A DNA stretch of 38,476 nt from NCBI GenBank assembly GCA_030065125.1, contig JASJDM010000058.1, positions 1 to 38,476 of the forward strand, written 5' to 3'. Below are positions 8,019-16,367 of this stretch, in pieces; the first letter of the stretch is position 1, and every line of letters begins with the position of its first letter. A model generated the notes under the pieces. That model was not told the DNA's origin and searched no databases. It saw only the letters and a list, made by a program, of their open reading frames with translations. Position numbers and translations under genes: made by a program. The stretch comes from Lysobacterales bacterium (GTDB taxonomy: Bacteria > Pseudomonadota > Gammaproteobacteria > Xanthomonadales > SZUA-38).

Positions 8019-9418
8019 GATTCCATGCCCGCCAGCAGGGATTCCGGTTGCTCCAACCGCACCCGCAGGTCCGCCAGGAAGGCCGCGCCCATGGCGCCGT
8101 CAATGGCCCGGTGATCGCAGCCCAGGGTCACGGTCAGAAAATCGCCGAACGCGACACCTCCATCGGCTTCCACCGGCCGCCGGACCGCGGTACCCACGGA
8201 CAGAATGGCACCCTGGGGTGGATTGATGATGGCGGTAAAGCGGGTGATGCCGTACATGCCGAGGTTGGAGACAGTAAAAGTTCCGTTGGCGAAATCTTCG
8301 TGCTGCAGATTATTGTCCCGGGCCCCGGTGGCCAGCCGCCGGGATTCGGTGGAGATCTCGGCCAGGGACATGGCGTTGGCCCCGGCAATCACCGGCGCTA
8401 CCAGCCCGTCATCCCGGGCCACGGCGATGCCCACGTTAGCCGCGCTCCAGCGGCGCAGCCCCTCGTCCAGAACGTTGATGTTGATGTTGGGATGCTCCAT
8501 CAGCGTGTCGGCCACCGCTTTGACGATGAAGTCGTTGACGGAAATCTTGACCTCACCATCCTGGTTCAAATCTTTGCGAAGAGACAGCAGCGCGTCCACC
8601 CGGGCCTCGGTGTCCAGGTAAAAATGGGGTATATCCCGCGCAGCCGCGGTCAGCCGGCTGGCAATGCGCGCACGGACCGCGTCGAAGGGCTCAATACCCG
8701 CCTCTTCAGCCGGCACACCATGGGGCTGGATGTCCCGCAGCCGAATGCGGCCGTCTCTTCCGCTGCCGGAAACCCCTTGAAGCGCCACGCCGTGGCTGGC
8801 GGCAAACTGCCGGGCTACCGGCGTGGCTGCGGGTTGACTGCCCAGATCAGTGAAACCGATCACCGAGACATCCACCGGTTCGCCAGCGGCAGGGGCACCG
8901 CCACCGCGCAGCAATTGCTCCACGTCCTGCTTCAGGATCCGACCACCCTGCCCGCTCCCGCTGATACCGGAGAGATCGGCGTTACCTGCGGCAGCAGTCT
9001 CCCTGGCGGCGGGGCTGATGGGCAGGTCGGTGTTGATTTCATAGTCAGCGGCCGGAGCCGGCTCGGGGCCGGCTTCGGGCTGTCCGGCTTCATTGTCGCC
9101 CTCCGCCTCCAGGGCGTCGGGCGCGTCGGCGGGCACAAACGCGGCGATAAAGGCGTCGATATCCGCAGCGGGCGTTCCCGCTTCACCCATCACGGCCAGC
9201 AGGGCACCGACCGGGTGGCTGTCCCCCACTTCGGCCAGCCGGCGCAGGCAGACCGCGTCGAATTCCGCCTCGATGTCGTTGACGATCTTGTCGGTTTCCA
9301 CCGAGGCAAGCACCTGGCCCTTGGTGAAGCCGTCGCCCTCGGCGATGGTCCAGTCCGTCAGTACTCCCTCGGCCATCTCGATGCCCCACTTGGGCATGGT
9401 GAACGCGCGCAGGCTCAT
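8015..9418 (-). CDS. 2-oxoacid/acetoin dehydrogenase complex E2 (dihydrolipoamide acyltransferase)
   Basis: A 467-residue E2 core that transfers an acyl group from lipoyl-lysine to CoA. The N-terminal lipoyl domain (1-80) carries the lipoylated lysine in ETDK (K44). Two peripheral-subunit-binding-like domains follow, at about 133-168 (SPAARETA...GSGQGGRILKQDV) and 198-231 (TPVARQFA...GSGRDGRIRLRDI), joined by Ala/Pro-rich linkers. The C-terminal catalytic domain ends with DHRAIDG (H436, D440). One binding domain is usual; two is uncommon. It lies 3 bp after E1-beta. Acetoin or pyruvate complexes are the closest models. No E3 gene is in the window, so lipoamide dehydrogenase must come from elsewhere. 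Confidence 0.92.
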   Translation of the reverse strand: MSLRAFTMPKWGIEMAEGVLTDWTIAEGDGFTKGQVLASVETDKIVNDIEAEFDAVCLRRLAEVGDSHPVGALLAVMGEAGTPAADIDAFIAAFVPADAPDALEAEGDNEAGQPEAGPEPAPAADYEINTDLPISPAARETAAAGNADLSGISGSGQGGRILKQDVEQLLRGGGAPAAGEPVDVSVIGFTDLGSQPAATPVARQFAASHGVALQGVSGSGRDGRIRLRDIQPHGVPAEEAGIEPFDAVRARIASRLTAAARDIPHFYLDTEARVDALLSLRKDLNQDGEVKISVNDFIVKAVADTLMEHPNININVLDEGLRRWSAANVGIAVARDDGLVAPVIAGANAMSLAEISTESRRLATGARDNNLQHEDFANGTFTVSNLGMYGITRFTAIINPPQGAILSVGTAVRRPVEADGGVAFGDFLTVTLGCDHRAIDGAMGAAFLADLRVRLEQPESLLAGMES

Positions 9419-9421
9419 GGC

Positions 9422-10435
9422 TCAGCGATACCCCGCCGCCTTGCTGATGGCGGCGCTGATTTTATCGGGTCCAGGCAGGTAGGCCCTCTCCAGTTCCCGG
9501 GCAAAGGGAATCGGGGTGTGCGGCGCGGTGACCATCTCGATGGGGGCCTTGAGCGAACTGAAGGCCTTTCCGGCCACAATCCCCGCGAGGTCCGAGGCTA
9601 TGGAGCAACGCGGCGGCGACTCGTCCACCACCACCAGCCGGCCGGTTTTCTCAACGCTGTCGATGATGCTGTCCTCATCCAGGGGGCTGAGGGTTCGCGG
9701 TTCAATCAAGTCGCAGCCGATACCCTGCTCGGCCAGGGCATCCACCGCCTTCTCGGCAAAGTAAGCCATGCGGCCGATGGCCACCACCGAGACGTCGTCC
9801 CCCTGACGCAGCAGCTGGGCCTCGCCGAACGGCACCAGGTATTCGCCCTCGGGCACTTCGCATTTTTTGGTGTACAGGGCCTTGTGTTCGAAGAACATCA
9901 CCGGATCATCGTCGCGGATAGCGGTGGTGAGCAGTCCCTTGGCGTCAGCGGCATTGGTGGGTGTGACGACTTTCAGTCCGGGCACCGCGGTTAACATGTT
10001 GTACAGCGCCTGGCTGTGCTGGGCCGCTGAATTCATGCCGGCACCGTAAATCAGGCGGACCACCACCGGGCATTTCGCCTTTCCGCCAAACATGTAGCGG
10101 AACTTTGCGATCTGGTTGAACAGCTGGTCCATGCAGACACCGATAAAGTCGGCGAACATCAGCTCGGCCACGGCGCGCTTGCCCACCAGGCTGGCGCCGG
10201 CAGCAGCACCGATGATGGCGGATTCGGTGATGGGGGTATCGATGACCCGCTTCTCGCCGAACTTGGGCAGCAGGCCGCCGGTGGTACCCCAGATACCGCC
10301 AATGGCTTCGCGTTCCCCCGAGGGCGTTCCGGCACCGCCGGACACGTCTTCTCCCAGCACGATGACGTTTTCGTCCCGCTCCATCTCCTGGTGCAGGGTC
10401 TCGTTGATGGCTTGTCGCACATTCATCACGGGCAT
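9422..10435 (-). CDS. 2-oxoacid/acetoin dehydrogenase E1 component, beta subunit
   Basis: A 337-residue transketolase-like E1-beta subunit, about the usual length. Typical stretches are NETLHQEMERDENVIVLGEDV at the N-terminus, FADFIGVCMDQLFNQIAKFRYM, the MNSAAQHSQ region and the C-terminal DESPPRCSIASDLAG. It forms the alpha2beta2 thiamine-diphosphate enzyme with the adjacent alpha subunit and reductively acylates the E2 lipoyl group. The gap from the E1-alpha stop is 10 bp and E2 follows after 3 bp, the standard alpha-beta-E2 order. Substrate (pyruvate, acetoin or a branched 2-oxoacid from the pathway) cannot be told by motif alone. Confidence 0.93.
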   Translation of the reverse strand: MPVMNVRQAINETLHQEMERDENVIVLGEDVSGGAGTPSGEREAIGGIWGTTGGLLPKFGEKRVIDTPITESAIIGAAAGASLVGKRAVAELMFADFIGVCMDQLFNQIAKFRYMFGGKAKCPVVVRLIYGAGMNSAAQHSQALYNMLTAVPGLKVVTPTNAADAKGLLTTAIRDDDPVMFFEHKALYTKKCEVPEGEYLVPFGEAQLLRQGDDVSVVAIGRMAYFAEKAVDALAEQGIGCDLIEPRTLSPLDEDSIIDSVEKTGRLVVVDESPPRCSIASDLAGIVAGKAFSSLKAPIEMVTAPHTPIPFARELERAYLPGPDKISAAISKAAGYR

Positions 10436-10445
10436 GGGGCGGTCC

Positions 10446-11408
10446 TCAGTATGAAACGTATACGTCGGTGAGGACGTCGTCGGGGGTGGGCGCCGGGGCC
10501 TGGCGTGCTTCGGCCACGGCCTCGTCGATCAGGGCCAGCACTTCCGCATCCACCGCGTCGAGTTCAGCCTCGGTCAGGCTGCCGTCACCCGTGACCCGGG
10601 CGCGGAATCGCAGCAGGCAATCATCCTCCTGCCGAGCCTTTTCCACCTCGCCGGCGGCACGGTACTTCTGGGGATCACCCTCGAAGTGACCGAAGTAGCG
10701 CTGGGTCTGCAGCTCCAATGACACCGGGCCCCTGCCGGCCCGGGCGTGTTCCAGGGCCTGTGCGGTTTTTTCGTAAACGTCAAAAAAGTCATTGCCGTCG
10801 GCCGCCAGGGACAGCATGCCAAATGCGGCGCTGCGGGCCTGGATGGACTCAGCGCCCACGGCGTATTCGTCGCCGGTGTGCTCGCCGTAGCCGTTGTTCT
10901 CGAATACGAACAACGCCGGCGCCTTCAGCACCACCGCCAGGTTCATGGCCTCGAATACCGTGCCCTGGTTGGACGAGCCGTCGCCGCCGAAGGCCACCGC
11001 CACGTTGCCGTTGCCGTCGATACCGGCGGCAATAGCGGCGCCCACCGCTAGAGGTGGTCCGCCGCCGACGATGGCGTTGGCGCCCATCATGCCCACGTCA
11101 AAATCCGCGATGTGCATGGAGCCGCCCTTGCCCTTGCACAGGCCGCCGGCCCGGCCGTAGATCTCCAGCATCATGCCCTTGACGTCGCAGCCCTTGGCAA
11201 TGCAGTGACCATGGCCGCGGTGGGTTGAGACGATATAGTCGTCTTTGCTCAGGGCGTCACACACGCCAACGGCCGACGCCTCCTGGCCGGAGTACAAATG
11301 GGTGAAGCCGGCGATCTCACCGGTTTGAATTTCCAGGTGCAGCCGCTCTTCGAATTCCCGAATGGTCTTCATGGAGCGGTACACGCGCAACAGGTCTTGC
11401 TTTTCCAC
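10446..11408 (-). CDS. 2-oxoacid/acetoin dehydrogenase E1 component, alpha subunit
   Basis: A 320-residue E1-alpha subunit that binds thiamine diphosphate. The ThDP motif runs from GGDGSSNQG (142-149) to FENN (N171, N172). The STHRGHGHCIAKG stretch (61-73) and KGKGGSMHIAD match the pyruvate/acetoin dehydrogenase alpha family. The length resembles acetoin dehydrogenase alpha (AcoA-like) and short pyruvate E1-alpha forms. The start is GTG at 11408, preceded by GAGGACTGAGG. It lies 18 bp downstream of a Rieske oxygenase gene, placing the complex in the same transcription unit as ring or alkyl hydroxylation. This suggests that the complex handles a small fragment released late in the pathway (inference). 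Confidence 0.93.
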   Translation of the reverse strand: MEKQDLLRVYRSMKTIREFEERLHLEIQTGEIAGFTHLYSGQEASAVGVCDALSKDDYIVSTHRGHGHCIAKGCDVKGMMLEIYGRAGGLCKGKGGSMHIADFDVGMMGANAIVGGGPPLAVGAAIAAGIDGNGNVAVAFGGDGSSNQGTVFEAMNLAVVLKAPALFVFENNGYGEHTGDEYAVGAESIQARSAAFGMLSLAADGNDFFDVYEKTAQALEHARAGRGPVSLELQTQRYFGHFEGDPQKYRAAGEVEKARQEDDCLLRFRARVTGDGSLTEAELDAVDAEVLALIDEAVAEARQAPAPTPDDVLTDVYVSY

Positions 11409-11426
11409 CCTCAGTCCTCTTTGCCT

Positions 11427-12758
11427 TTATTCGTTCAGGGCGTCTTCTGGCCCATATTCCTGGATGTAGTCTTCGATGGTCTTGTGGAAGTGCCGCAGCC
11501 GCACTTCCAGGTCACCCAGCCACAGCCCCTGGAAGGCCGCGCTGTTCATGCCCTGCTGCACCTTGGGCAGGTTGCCGCCGTCCTGGTCGATGACCATGCC
11601 CAGGGACTTACGATCCGCCGCGGTAAAGTGGCGGTGCCGGGGCCGCTCTTCCGGCAGCTCATCCTCGTCCACAATGTAGTGCAGCATCCACACGTCGAAA
11701 TACATCTGGTTGGGATCGGTGGCGTGGGGACGATGGCGGAACAGCATCAGGTGGTCCGCATGGGTATTGAAGGTCAGGTTGGGGAAGACCAGGTAGTTGT
11801 AGTCGTCGGTCAGCTGGTCGTCGTTGAGGTCCGAATAATCGAAACCCTCCTCGGCGGCCTTCTCCCGCAGGTGCTGCTGCACCGCCTTGCGGATGCCGTC
11901 GATGGGGCCTTCGTAACTGGCGGGATCCAGACCCGCGTCACTCAGCATGACCTTGAGGGGAGGCGGTATCTCGGGCACGCGCTCGATCTTGGGGCTGACC
12001 ATGCCGAAAGGCACCAGGTAGCGGGAATGCCGCTCGTAGCAGTCGATCTGCACGTCCATGTCGTTCAGGTACCACAGCAGCTGGGGATGGGTGGCCGCCA
12101 CGTGGTAGGTCTCGTTGAAGGCGTCCACCGAGGTTTTCCAGTTGCAGCCCCACTCCACCGTGAGATCCCGCACCACGGTCATGCGGTCGAAGTGGTACGG
12201 CTCAAAATGGCCGGCGATTGGCGCCATGTACTCTGCCAGGCTCATGACGTCGGGGTTGAGGCTGAAGAACACGAAGTTATTCCAGGTGTCGCAGGGGATC
12301 TCGGTCAGGCCAGCGCAGGGCGGGCCCTGTGGAAACAGCTCCCGGTCCGGAATGCTCACGAAGCGGCCGTTGGTGCCGTACTCCCAGCCGTGGTAGCTGC
12401 AGACGAAGCTGTCCACCTGGTCCATGCCGGGCTCCACCAGGCGGTTACCGCGGTGGGGACAGACGTTGTAAAAGGCGCGAAGCTTGTTGTCCTGGCCGCG
12501 CACGATGATGACCGACTCGCGACCGATCTCGGTGCAGAGATAGTCGCCGGGCTCCGCCACGTCGCGCTCCAGGCCGCCCAGCAGCCAGACCTTGGTCCAG
12601 ATGGTCTGCCACTCCAGTTCCAGGAATTCCTCGGAGGTATATCTTTCTTTTGGAATCAGCTTGTGGCCCAGTTCAGGCAGGGGCACGTGCTCGACCGGCG
12701 TGCCCTTGCTGACGGGCTCTTTAACCCGCACCACCGTCTTGTAGCTGCGCTCGCTCAC
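11427..12758 (-). CDS. Rieske non-haem iron oxygenase, alpha subunit (1)
   Basis: A 443-residue terminal oxygenase. The [2Fe-2S] Rieske ligands are in CPHRG (C100, H102) and CSYHGWEY (C120, H123). The mononuclear iron site is in DAFNETYHVAATHP (H219, H224). I chose GTG 12758; an in-frame TTG at 12809 would overlap the SDR gene by 35 bp. Such enzymes add one or two oxygen atoms to aromatic or alicyclic substrates using electrons from a ferredoxin. No beta subunit is nearby, which suggests an alpha-only oligomer. It resembles the third Rieske oxygenase at 23791 along its whole length, including a shared DYSDL..D.QLTD segment, so the two are paralogues. Substrate unknown. Confidence 0.9.
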   Translation of the reverse strand: MSERSYKTVVRVKEPVSKGTPVEHVPLPELGHKLIPKERYTSEEFLELEWQTIWTKVWLLGGLERDVAEPGDYLCTEIGRESVIIVRGQDNKLRAFYNVCPHRGNRLVEPGMDQVDSFVCSYHGWEYGTNGRFVSIPDRELFPQGPPCAGLTEIPCDTWNNFVFFSLNPDVMSLAEYMAPIAGHFEPYHFDRMTVVRDLTVEWGCNWKTSVDAFNETYHVAATHPQLLWYLNDMDVQIDCYERHSRYLVPFGMVSPKIERVPEIPPPLKVMLSDAGLDPASYEGPIDGIRKAVQQHLREKAAEEGFDYSDLNDDQLTDDYNYLVFPNLTFNTHADHLMLFRHRPHATDPNQMYFDVWMLHYIVDEDELPEERPRHRHFTAADRKSLGMVIDQDGGNLPKVQQGMNSAAFQGLWLGDLEVRLRHFHKTIEDYIQEYGPEDALNE

Positions 12759-12774
12759 TGCTGTGTGCTGTCGA

Positions 12775-13536
12775 TCAGAACTGGACGCGCTTGGTAAAGC
12801 CGCCGTCAATCATCAGGTTGGCGCCGTTGATCCAGCTGGCCGCCGGGCTGGACAGAAAGACCACGGCCTTGGCCACTTCTTCGGGTTTGCCCAGGCGCCC
12901 GGTGGGGTGATCACGCTGGATCTTGGCGTACCACTTGGGCATGGTGTCCTTCAGCATGTCCCAGCTGCCGCCGGGAAATTCGATGGGCCCCGGCGAGACC
13001 ATGTTGACGCGGATGTTGTCCACACCCACGAACTGAGAAAGCTGCTTGCCGTAGGTGATCACGGCCGCTTTCATTGCGTTGTAGGCCTGGGGCACGGCGA
13101 AAGTCTCAACGGCCGCTGATGAGCTGATCAGGGTGATGGCACCGCCGCCGCTTTCCTTCATGTGGGGTATCACGGCTTCGCAACCGCGAACCGTTCCCAG
13201 CATGTCCACCTCGAAGCTCTTCCACCAGTTCTTTTCGCTGTCCATGCCGCCGCCGGCGCTGACGTTGGGAATGAAGATGTCCACCCCGTCCATCTGCTTG
13301 ACCATGTCCTCGATCCAGGCCTCGTACTCCTCCTGGTCCTTGACGTCGCAGGCGGCACCGATGACCTCGGCCTTGCGGGTGGAGCATTGCTCGATGATGG
13401 CTTCGACCGACTCCGGCGAGCGGGAACAGGTAGCAACAGTGCAACCCTCGGCGATCAGCGCCTCCAGGATCTTGCGGCCGATACCCTGGGTGGCACCGGT
13501 AATGATGGCTCGTTTCTCACGTAGACCCAGGTCCAT
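12775..13536 (-). CDS. short-chain dehydrogenase/reductase (1)
   Basis: A 253-residue classical SDR. The NAD(P) motif is TGATQGIG (13-20) and the catalytic pair is YNAMK (Y152, K156) with serines at 138-140. The usual NNAG is replaced by NVSAG (91-95). The C-terminal INGANLMIDGG is typical. The ATG at 13536 has a strong AGAGGAG site. It is the first gene of the long leftward catabolic unit, whose promoter region carries operator A. It would oxidise or reduce a hydroxyl/keto group produced by the neighbouring Rieske oxygenase; a cis-diol or hydroxy-acid dehydrogenase role is plausible but not shown. Confidence 0.9.
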   Translation of the reverse strand: MDLGLREKRAIITGATQGIGRKILEALIAEGCTVATCSRSPESVEAIIEQCSTRKAEVIGAACDVKDQEEYEAWIEDMVKQMDGVDIFIPNVSAGGGMDSEKNWWKSFEVDMLGTVRGCEAVIPHMKESGGGAITLISSSAAVETFAVPQAYNAMKAAVITYGKQLSQFVGVDNIRVNMVSPGPIEFPGGSWDMLKDTMPKWYAKIQRDHPTGRLGKPEEVAKAVVFLSSPAASWINGANLMIDGGFTKRVQF

Positions 13537-13660
13537 GGCGGCTCCTCTTCCAACGATGTCTGGTTTGAACTCTGGCGGACCGCCCCGGGTCGATCGGCAT
13601 TCCTGATCGGTTTTGGGGCAGCTTGAACAGATCCAGATGGTAGCACCCGGGGCAGAAAAA

Positions 13661-13678
13661 AAACAGTCGTGCTTGTTT
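13661..13678. promoter_or_regulatory. operator A: 18-bp inverted repeat
   Basis: The sequence AAACAGTCGTGCTTGTTT lies between the divergent SDR (start 13536) and acyl-CoA dehydrogenase (start 13729). It matches the repeats at 21346, 22753 and 29706. Outer AAACA/TGTTT arms are perfect; the inner part is less symmetric. A rightward -35-like TTGTTT (13673-13678) overlaps it, with TAATGT 18 bp further on, so a bound protein would block the promoter. Likely a TetR-family site (inference). Confidence 0.65.
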
Positions 13679-13728
13679 TATTTCTGGTGAATGCAATAAT
13701 GTGGCCAGCCAACCTGGACCCTGGAACC

Positions 13729-14889
13729 ATGGACTTCCAACTCACCGAAGAACAACAGCAGCTGAAAGAAGCGGCCCGAAAGTACGCCGACGAGCGCATG
13801 GTTGCAGTGGCAGAGCACTGCGAGCAGAACAACGAACCCCCGGGGTCCGAGGTGCGGAAAGACCTGGCAGATCACGGCTTCCTGGGCATCAACGTGGGGG
13901 AAGAATACGGCGGCATGGGCCGCCCGCACCTGGACGCCATCATTGTGCTGGAGCAGTTCGCCCGTATTTCCACGGCGTCCGCATTCCCGGTGTTCGAGTC
14001 CTGTGTAGGTCCCATCAAGGCCATCGAACACTTCGCCAGCGAAGAACTGAAGCAGAAGGTGCTGCCCCGGGTCTGCAGCGGCGACATCCAGGTCTCAGTC
14101 TGCATGTCCGAACCCAACGCCGGCACCGCCCTGACCGATCTCACCACCAGCGCCCGGGAAGACGGTGGCGAGCTGGTGATCAACGGACAGAAGCGCTGGA
14201 CCTCCGGCGGCGGCCATGCCGACGGCTACGTGGTGTACTGCCGCATGTCCGACGAGGCCGGCGCCCGGGGCATCGGCGCGGTATTCGTGGAAAAGGACAC
14301 GCCGGGGCTGAGCTTTGGCAAACACGAAACCCTGGGCGGCTGGCGCGGCGTCGGCCACTGCGACATCTACTTCGACAATGCCCGGGTCCCGATGGAAAAC
14401 CAGATCGTTCCTGCGGGTGGATTCAAGAAACTGATGCAGGCGTTTGATCTGGAACGCTGCGGCAACGCCACCATGTCCTTAGGCCTGGCCGTCGGCGCGC
14501 TGGAGCAGGCGGCCGAATACGTCCAGGAGCGCAAGCAGTTTGGCAAACCCATCATCGACTTCCAGGCGGTGCAGATCCGGCTGGCGGAAATGGCCATGGA
14601 AGTGGAGGCTGCACGTCTGCTGATCCATCGCGCGGTGTACAACGCCTCGGTCGGCATGCCCTCGATATTTGAAAGCAGCACGGCCAAGTGTTTCGCCAAC
14701 CAGATCGTCCGCTCGGTCTGCGTCAACGGCATGCAGGTGATGGGTGGCTACGGCTACGCCGCGGAATACGGCATGGAGCAGCGCGTCCGCGACAGCTTCG
14801 GCTGGGGCCTGGCCGGCGGGACGATTGATGTGCAGAAGACGAATATCGCGTCAGCGATGGTGGGGAGGCGGTTTAATCAGCGGGGGTGA
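13729..14889 (+). CDS. acyl-CoA dehydrogenase
   Basis: A 386-residue flavoprotein that introduces a double bond into an acyl-CoA and passes electrons to ETF. Family stretches are SVCMSEPNAGT (123-133), QKRWTSGGGHAD, ERKQFGKPIIDFQAVQ and VMGGYGYAAEYGMEQRVRD. At the place of the usual catalytic glutamate near the C-terminus the sequence reads LAGGTIDVQK, with no Glu. A glutamate is present in AFDLERC (E242), matching the alternative position known from isovaleryl- and long-chain-type enzymes. ATG 13729 (MDFQLTEEQQ) is the natural start; the open frame extends 20 codons upstream without a ribosome site. It diverges from the SDR block and shares operator A, so it is probably co-regulated with it. 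Confidence 0.92.
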   Translation: MDFQLTEEQQQLKEAARKYADERMVAVAEHCEQNNEPPGSEVRKDLADHGFLGINVGEEYGGMGRPHLDAIIVLEQFARISTASAFPVFESCVGPIKAIEHFASEELKQKVLPRVCSGDIQVSVCMSEPNAGTALTDLTTSAREDGGELVINGQKRWTSGGGHADGYVVYCRMSDEAGARGIGAVFVEKDTPGLSFGKHETLGGWRGVGHCDIYFDNARVPMENQIVPAGGFKKLMQAFDLERCGNATMSLGLAVGALEQAAEYVQERKQFGKPIIDFQAVQIRLAEMAMEVEAARLLIHRAVYNASVGMPSIFESSTAKCFANQIVRSVCVNGMQVMGGYGYAAEYGMEQRVRDSFGWGLAGGTIDVQKTNIASAMVGRRFNQRG

Positions 14890-14897
14890 ATGGCTCT

Positions 14898-14993
14898 GTG
14901 ACTCCGTGACTCCGTGACTCCGTGACTCCGTGACTCCGTGACTCCGTGACTCCGTGACTCCGTGACTCCGTGACTCCGTGACTCCGTGACTCC
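14898..14993. repeat. 12 perfect tandem copies of GTGACTCC
   Basis: Exactly 96 bp made of twelve identical 8-bp units begin 8 bp after the acyl-CoA dehydrogenase stop. The period is not a multiple of three, so read-through would give a changing peptide; no coding role is likely. Perfect copies suggest recent expansion by slippage. Reverse-orientation copies occur at 15094-15175. Confidence 0.95.
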
Positions 14994-15002
14994 GTAATTT
15001 GG

Positions 15003-15045
15003 ACGCTTCGCTCGAGCGAAGCGTTGCGGCACTGGGTCGTGCCGC
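15003..15045. terminator. two hairpins between the facing repeat arrays
   Basis: Positions 15003-15024 form a perfect 22-bp palindrome centred on CTCGAG (arms ACGCTTCGCTC and its complement). Next to it, GCGGCAC-tgggtc-GTGCCGC (15026-15045) gives a 7-bp stem with a 6-nt loop. The spot lies between the convergent acyl-CoA dehydrogenase and thiolase genes, so these may serve as bidirectional terminators. No U-tract follows. Confidence 0.45.
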
Positions 15046-15093
15046 TGTTTCTGGAGCACCGCATAGTCTCCCCCAGCTCGGGCCCGCTCTTAC

Positions 15094-15175
15094 CTAGTCA
15101 CCTAGTCACGGAGTCACGGAGTCACGAAGTGAGCGCAGCGAACGAAATCACCGAGTCACGGAGTCACGGAGTCAC
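15094..15175. repeat. facing array of GGAGTCAC-type 8-bp repeats
   Basis: The array contains CTAGTCAC twice, GGAGTCAC twice, a 26-bp interruption (15126-15151), then CGAGTCAC and GGAGTCAC twice. GGAGTCAC is the reverse complement of the GTGACTCC unit at 14898-14993, so the arrays could pair into a long stem. The right-hand end lies inside the thiolase gene: its last codons and TGA stop (15156-15158) are made of repeat units. Confidence 0.9.
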
Positions 15176-16367
15176 CGAGCCCCAACACACTCACGGCCGC
15201 AATATTGCGATTGGGAATCCCACCCAGGTTATGGGTGAGACCATACCGGGGGCTCTCCAGCTGTCGCTCCCCTGCCCTTCCCAGCAGCTGTAAATACATC
15301 TCAAACACCATGCGCAGCCCCGACGCCCCGATGGGGTGGCCGAAGCACTTCAGGCCGCCGTCTACCTGGCAGGGCACCTGGCCGTCACGGTCATAACGTC
15401 CATCAAGGATGTCCCGCCAGGCCTGCCCTTCCTCGGACAGGCCCAGGTCCTCCATCAGCACCAGCTCGGTCACCGAGAAGCAGTCGTGCACCTCCAGCAT
15501 GTCAATGTCTGACGGGCTGATGCCCGCCTCCTGGTAAGCCCGCTGGGCGGCCTTACGGGTGGTGGGGGTGTAGGTGCCATCCCACGAGTCATGAAACATC
15601 TCCACGCCGCTGCTGCCGGCCAGCTGCAGGGCCTTGATGGTGACCAGTGGCTGGTCAGCACCCAGCAGCTCCCGGGCCAGCTCCGGCCGGGCCAGGATGG
15701 CGCAGGCAGCGCCGTCACTGACTCCGCAGCAGTCGAACACACCCAGAGGATGGGCAATGATGGGCGCCTGCAGGATCTTTTCCATGGACGGGGTGCTGCG
15801 CAGATGCGCCCGGGGATTGAGGCTGCCGTTCTGGTGGCTTTTCCAGGACACGTGGGCCATGGCCTGCTTCAGCTGGTCCATGGGGATCCCGTGCTTGGCC
15901 GCATAGGCTTCTGCCAGCTGGGCGAAGGCCCCGGGAGCGGTGAAGTTGGGCAGGTACAGGTCTTCAAAGGACCCGTAGGTCCGCTCAGGCAGACCGGAAA
16001 AGCCGGTATCTTTGAGCTTTTCCACGCCCAGGGCCACGGCGATGTCGGCCGCGCCCGAGGCCACCGCGTACGCCGCCCCGCGCAGAGACTCGGTCCCCGT
16101 GGCGCACAGGTTTTCCACCCGGGAGACGGGGATATTGGGCAGGCGCAGGGTCATGGACATGGGCAGGGCCGATTTGCCCTGGCTCTGCTCGTCGTAAAAC
16201 ACGCCGACCCAGGCGGCGTCCAGCTGATCTGCGCCGATGCCGGCATCAGCGAGTCCTTCCTGAAACGCCTCCAGCAGCAGGTCGTCGTAGCCGCAGTCCC
16301 AGCGCTCGCCGAAGCGGGTGCAACCCATGCCCAGAATGGCCACCTTGTCGCGGATTCCCTCAGCCAT
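15156..16367 (-). CDS. SCP2/lipid-transfer-type thiolase (acetyl-CoA acetyltransferase family)
   Basis: A 403-residue thiolase-fold enzyme of the SCP-x/SCP2 group, which cleaves 3-oxoacyl-CoA or, in steroid side-chain systems, catalyses retro-aldol cleavage with a DUF35 partner. The nucleophilic cysteine is in VENLCATGTES (C88). Further active-site motifs are EVHDCFS (H294) and GGLKCFGHPIGASG (C341, H344). The start is ATG 16367; it overlaps the upstream fusion gene by 8 bp, indicating coupling. The C-terminal residues GDSVTP and the stop codon are encoded by the 8-bp repeat, so the original C-terminus has probably been replaced. The neighbouring DUF35 domain makes a thiolase/DUF35 complex likely. 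Confidence 0.9.
   Translation of the reverse strand: MAEGIRDKVAILGMGCTRFGERWDCGYDDLLLEAFQEGLADAGIGADQLDAAWVGVFYDEQSQGKSALPMSMTLRLPNIPVSRVENLCATGTESLRGAAYAVASGAADIAVALGVEKLKDTGFSGLPERTYGSFEDLYLPNFTAPGAFAQLAEAYAAKHGIPMDQLKQAMAHVSWKSHQNGSLNPRAHLRSTPSMEKILQAPIIAHPLGVFDCCGVSDGAACAILARPELARELLGADQPLVTIKALQLAGSSGVEMFHDSWDGTYTPTTRKAAQRAYQEAGISPSDIDMLEVHDCFSVTELVLMEDLGLSEEGQAWRDILDGRYDRDGQVPCQVDGGLKCFGHPIGASGLRMVFEMYLQLLGRAGERQLESPRYGLTHNLGGIPNRNIAAVSVLGLGDSVTP

Noticed and set aside
8048..9994. Very long open frame antisense to E2 and E1-beta (and similar ones antisense to ggt, Rieske 1-3 and the CoA ligase)
   Set aside because: High GC leaves few stops on the opposite strand. The translations are low-complexity and His/Gly/Arg-rich, with no motifs, while the sense frames encode clear enzymes.
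14873..15064. Small reverse-strand open frames made of SRSHGVTE-type repeats
   Set aside because: They arise from the 8-bp tandem repeat, which reads open in several frames; no ribosome site or family resemblance.
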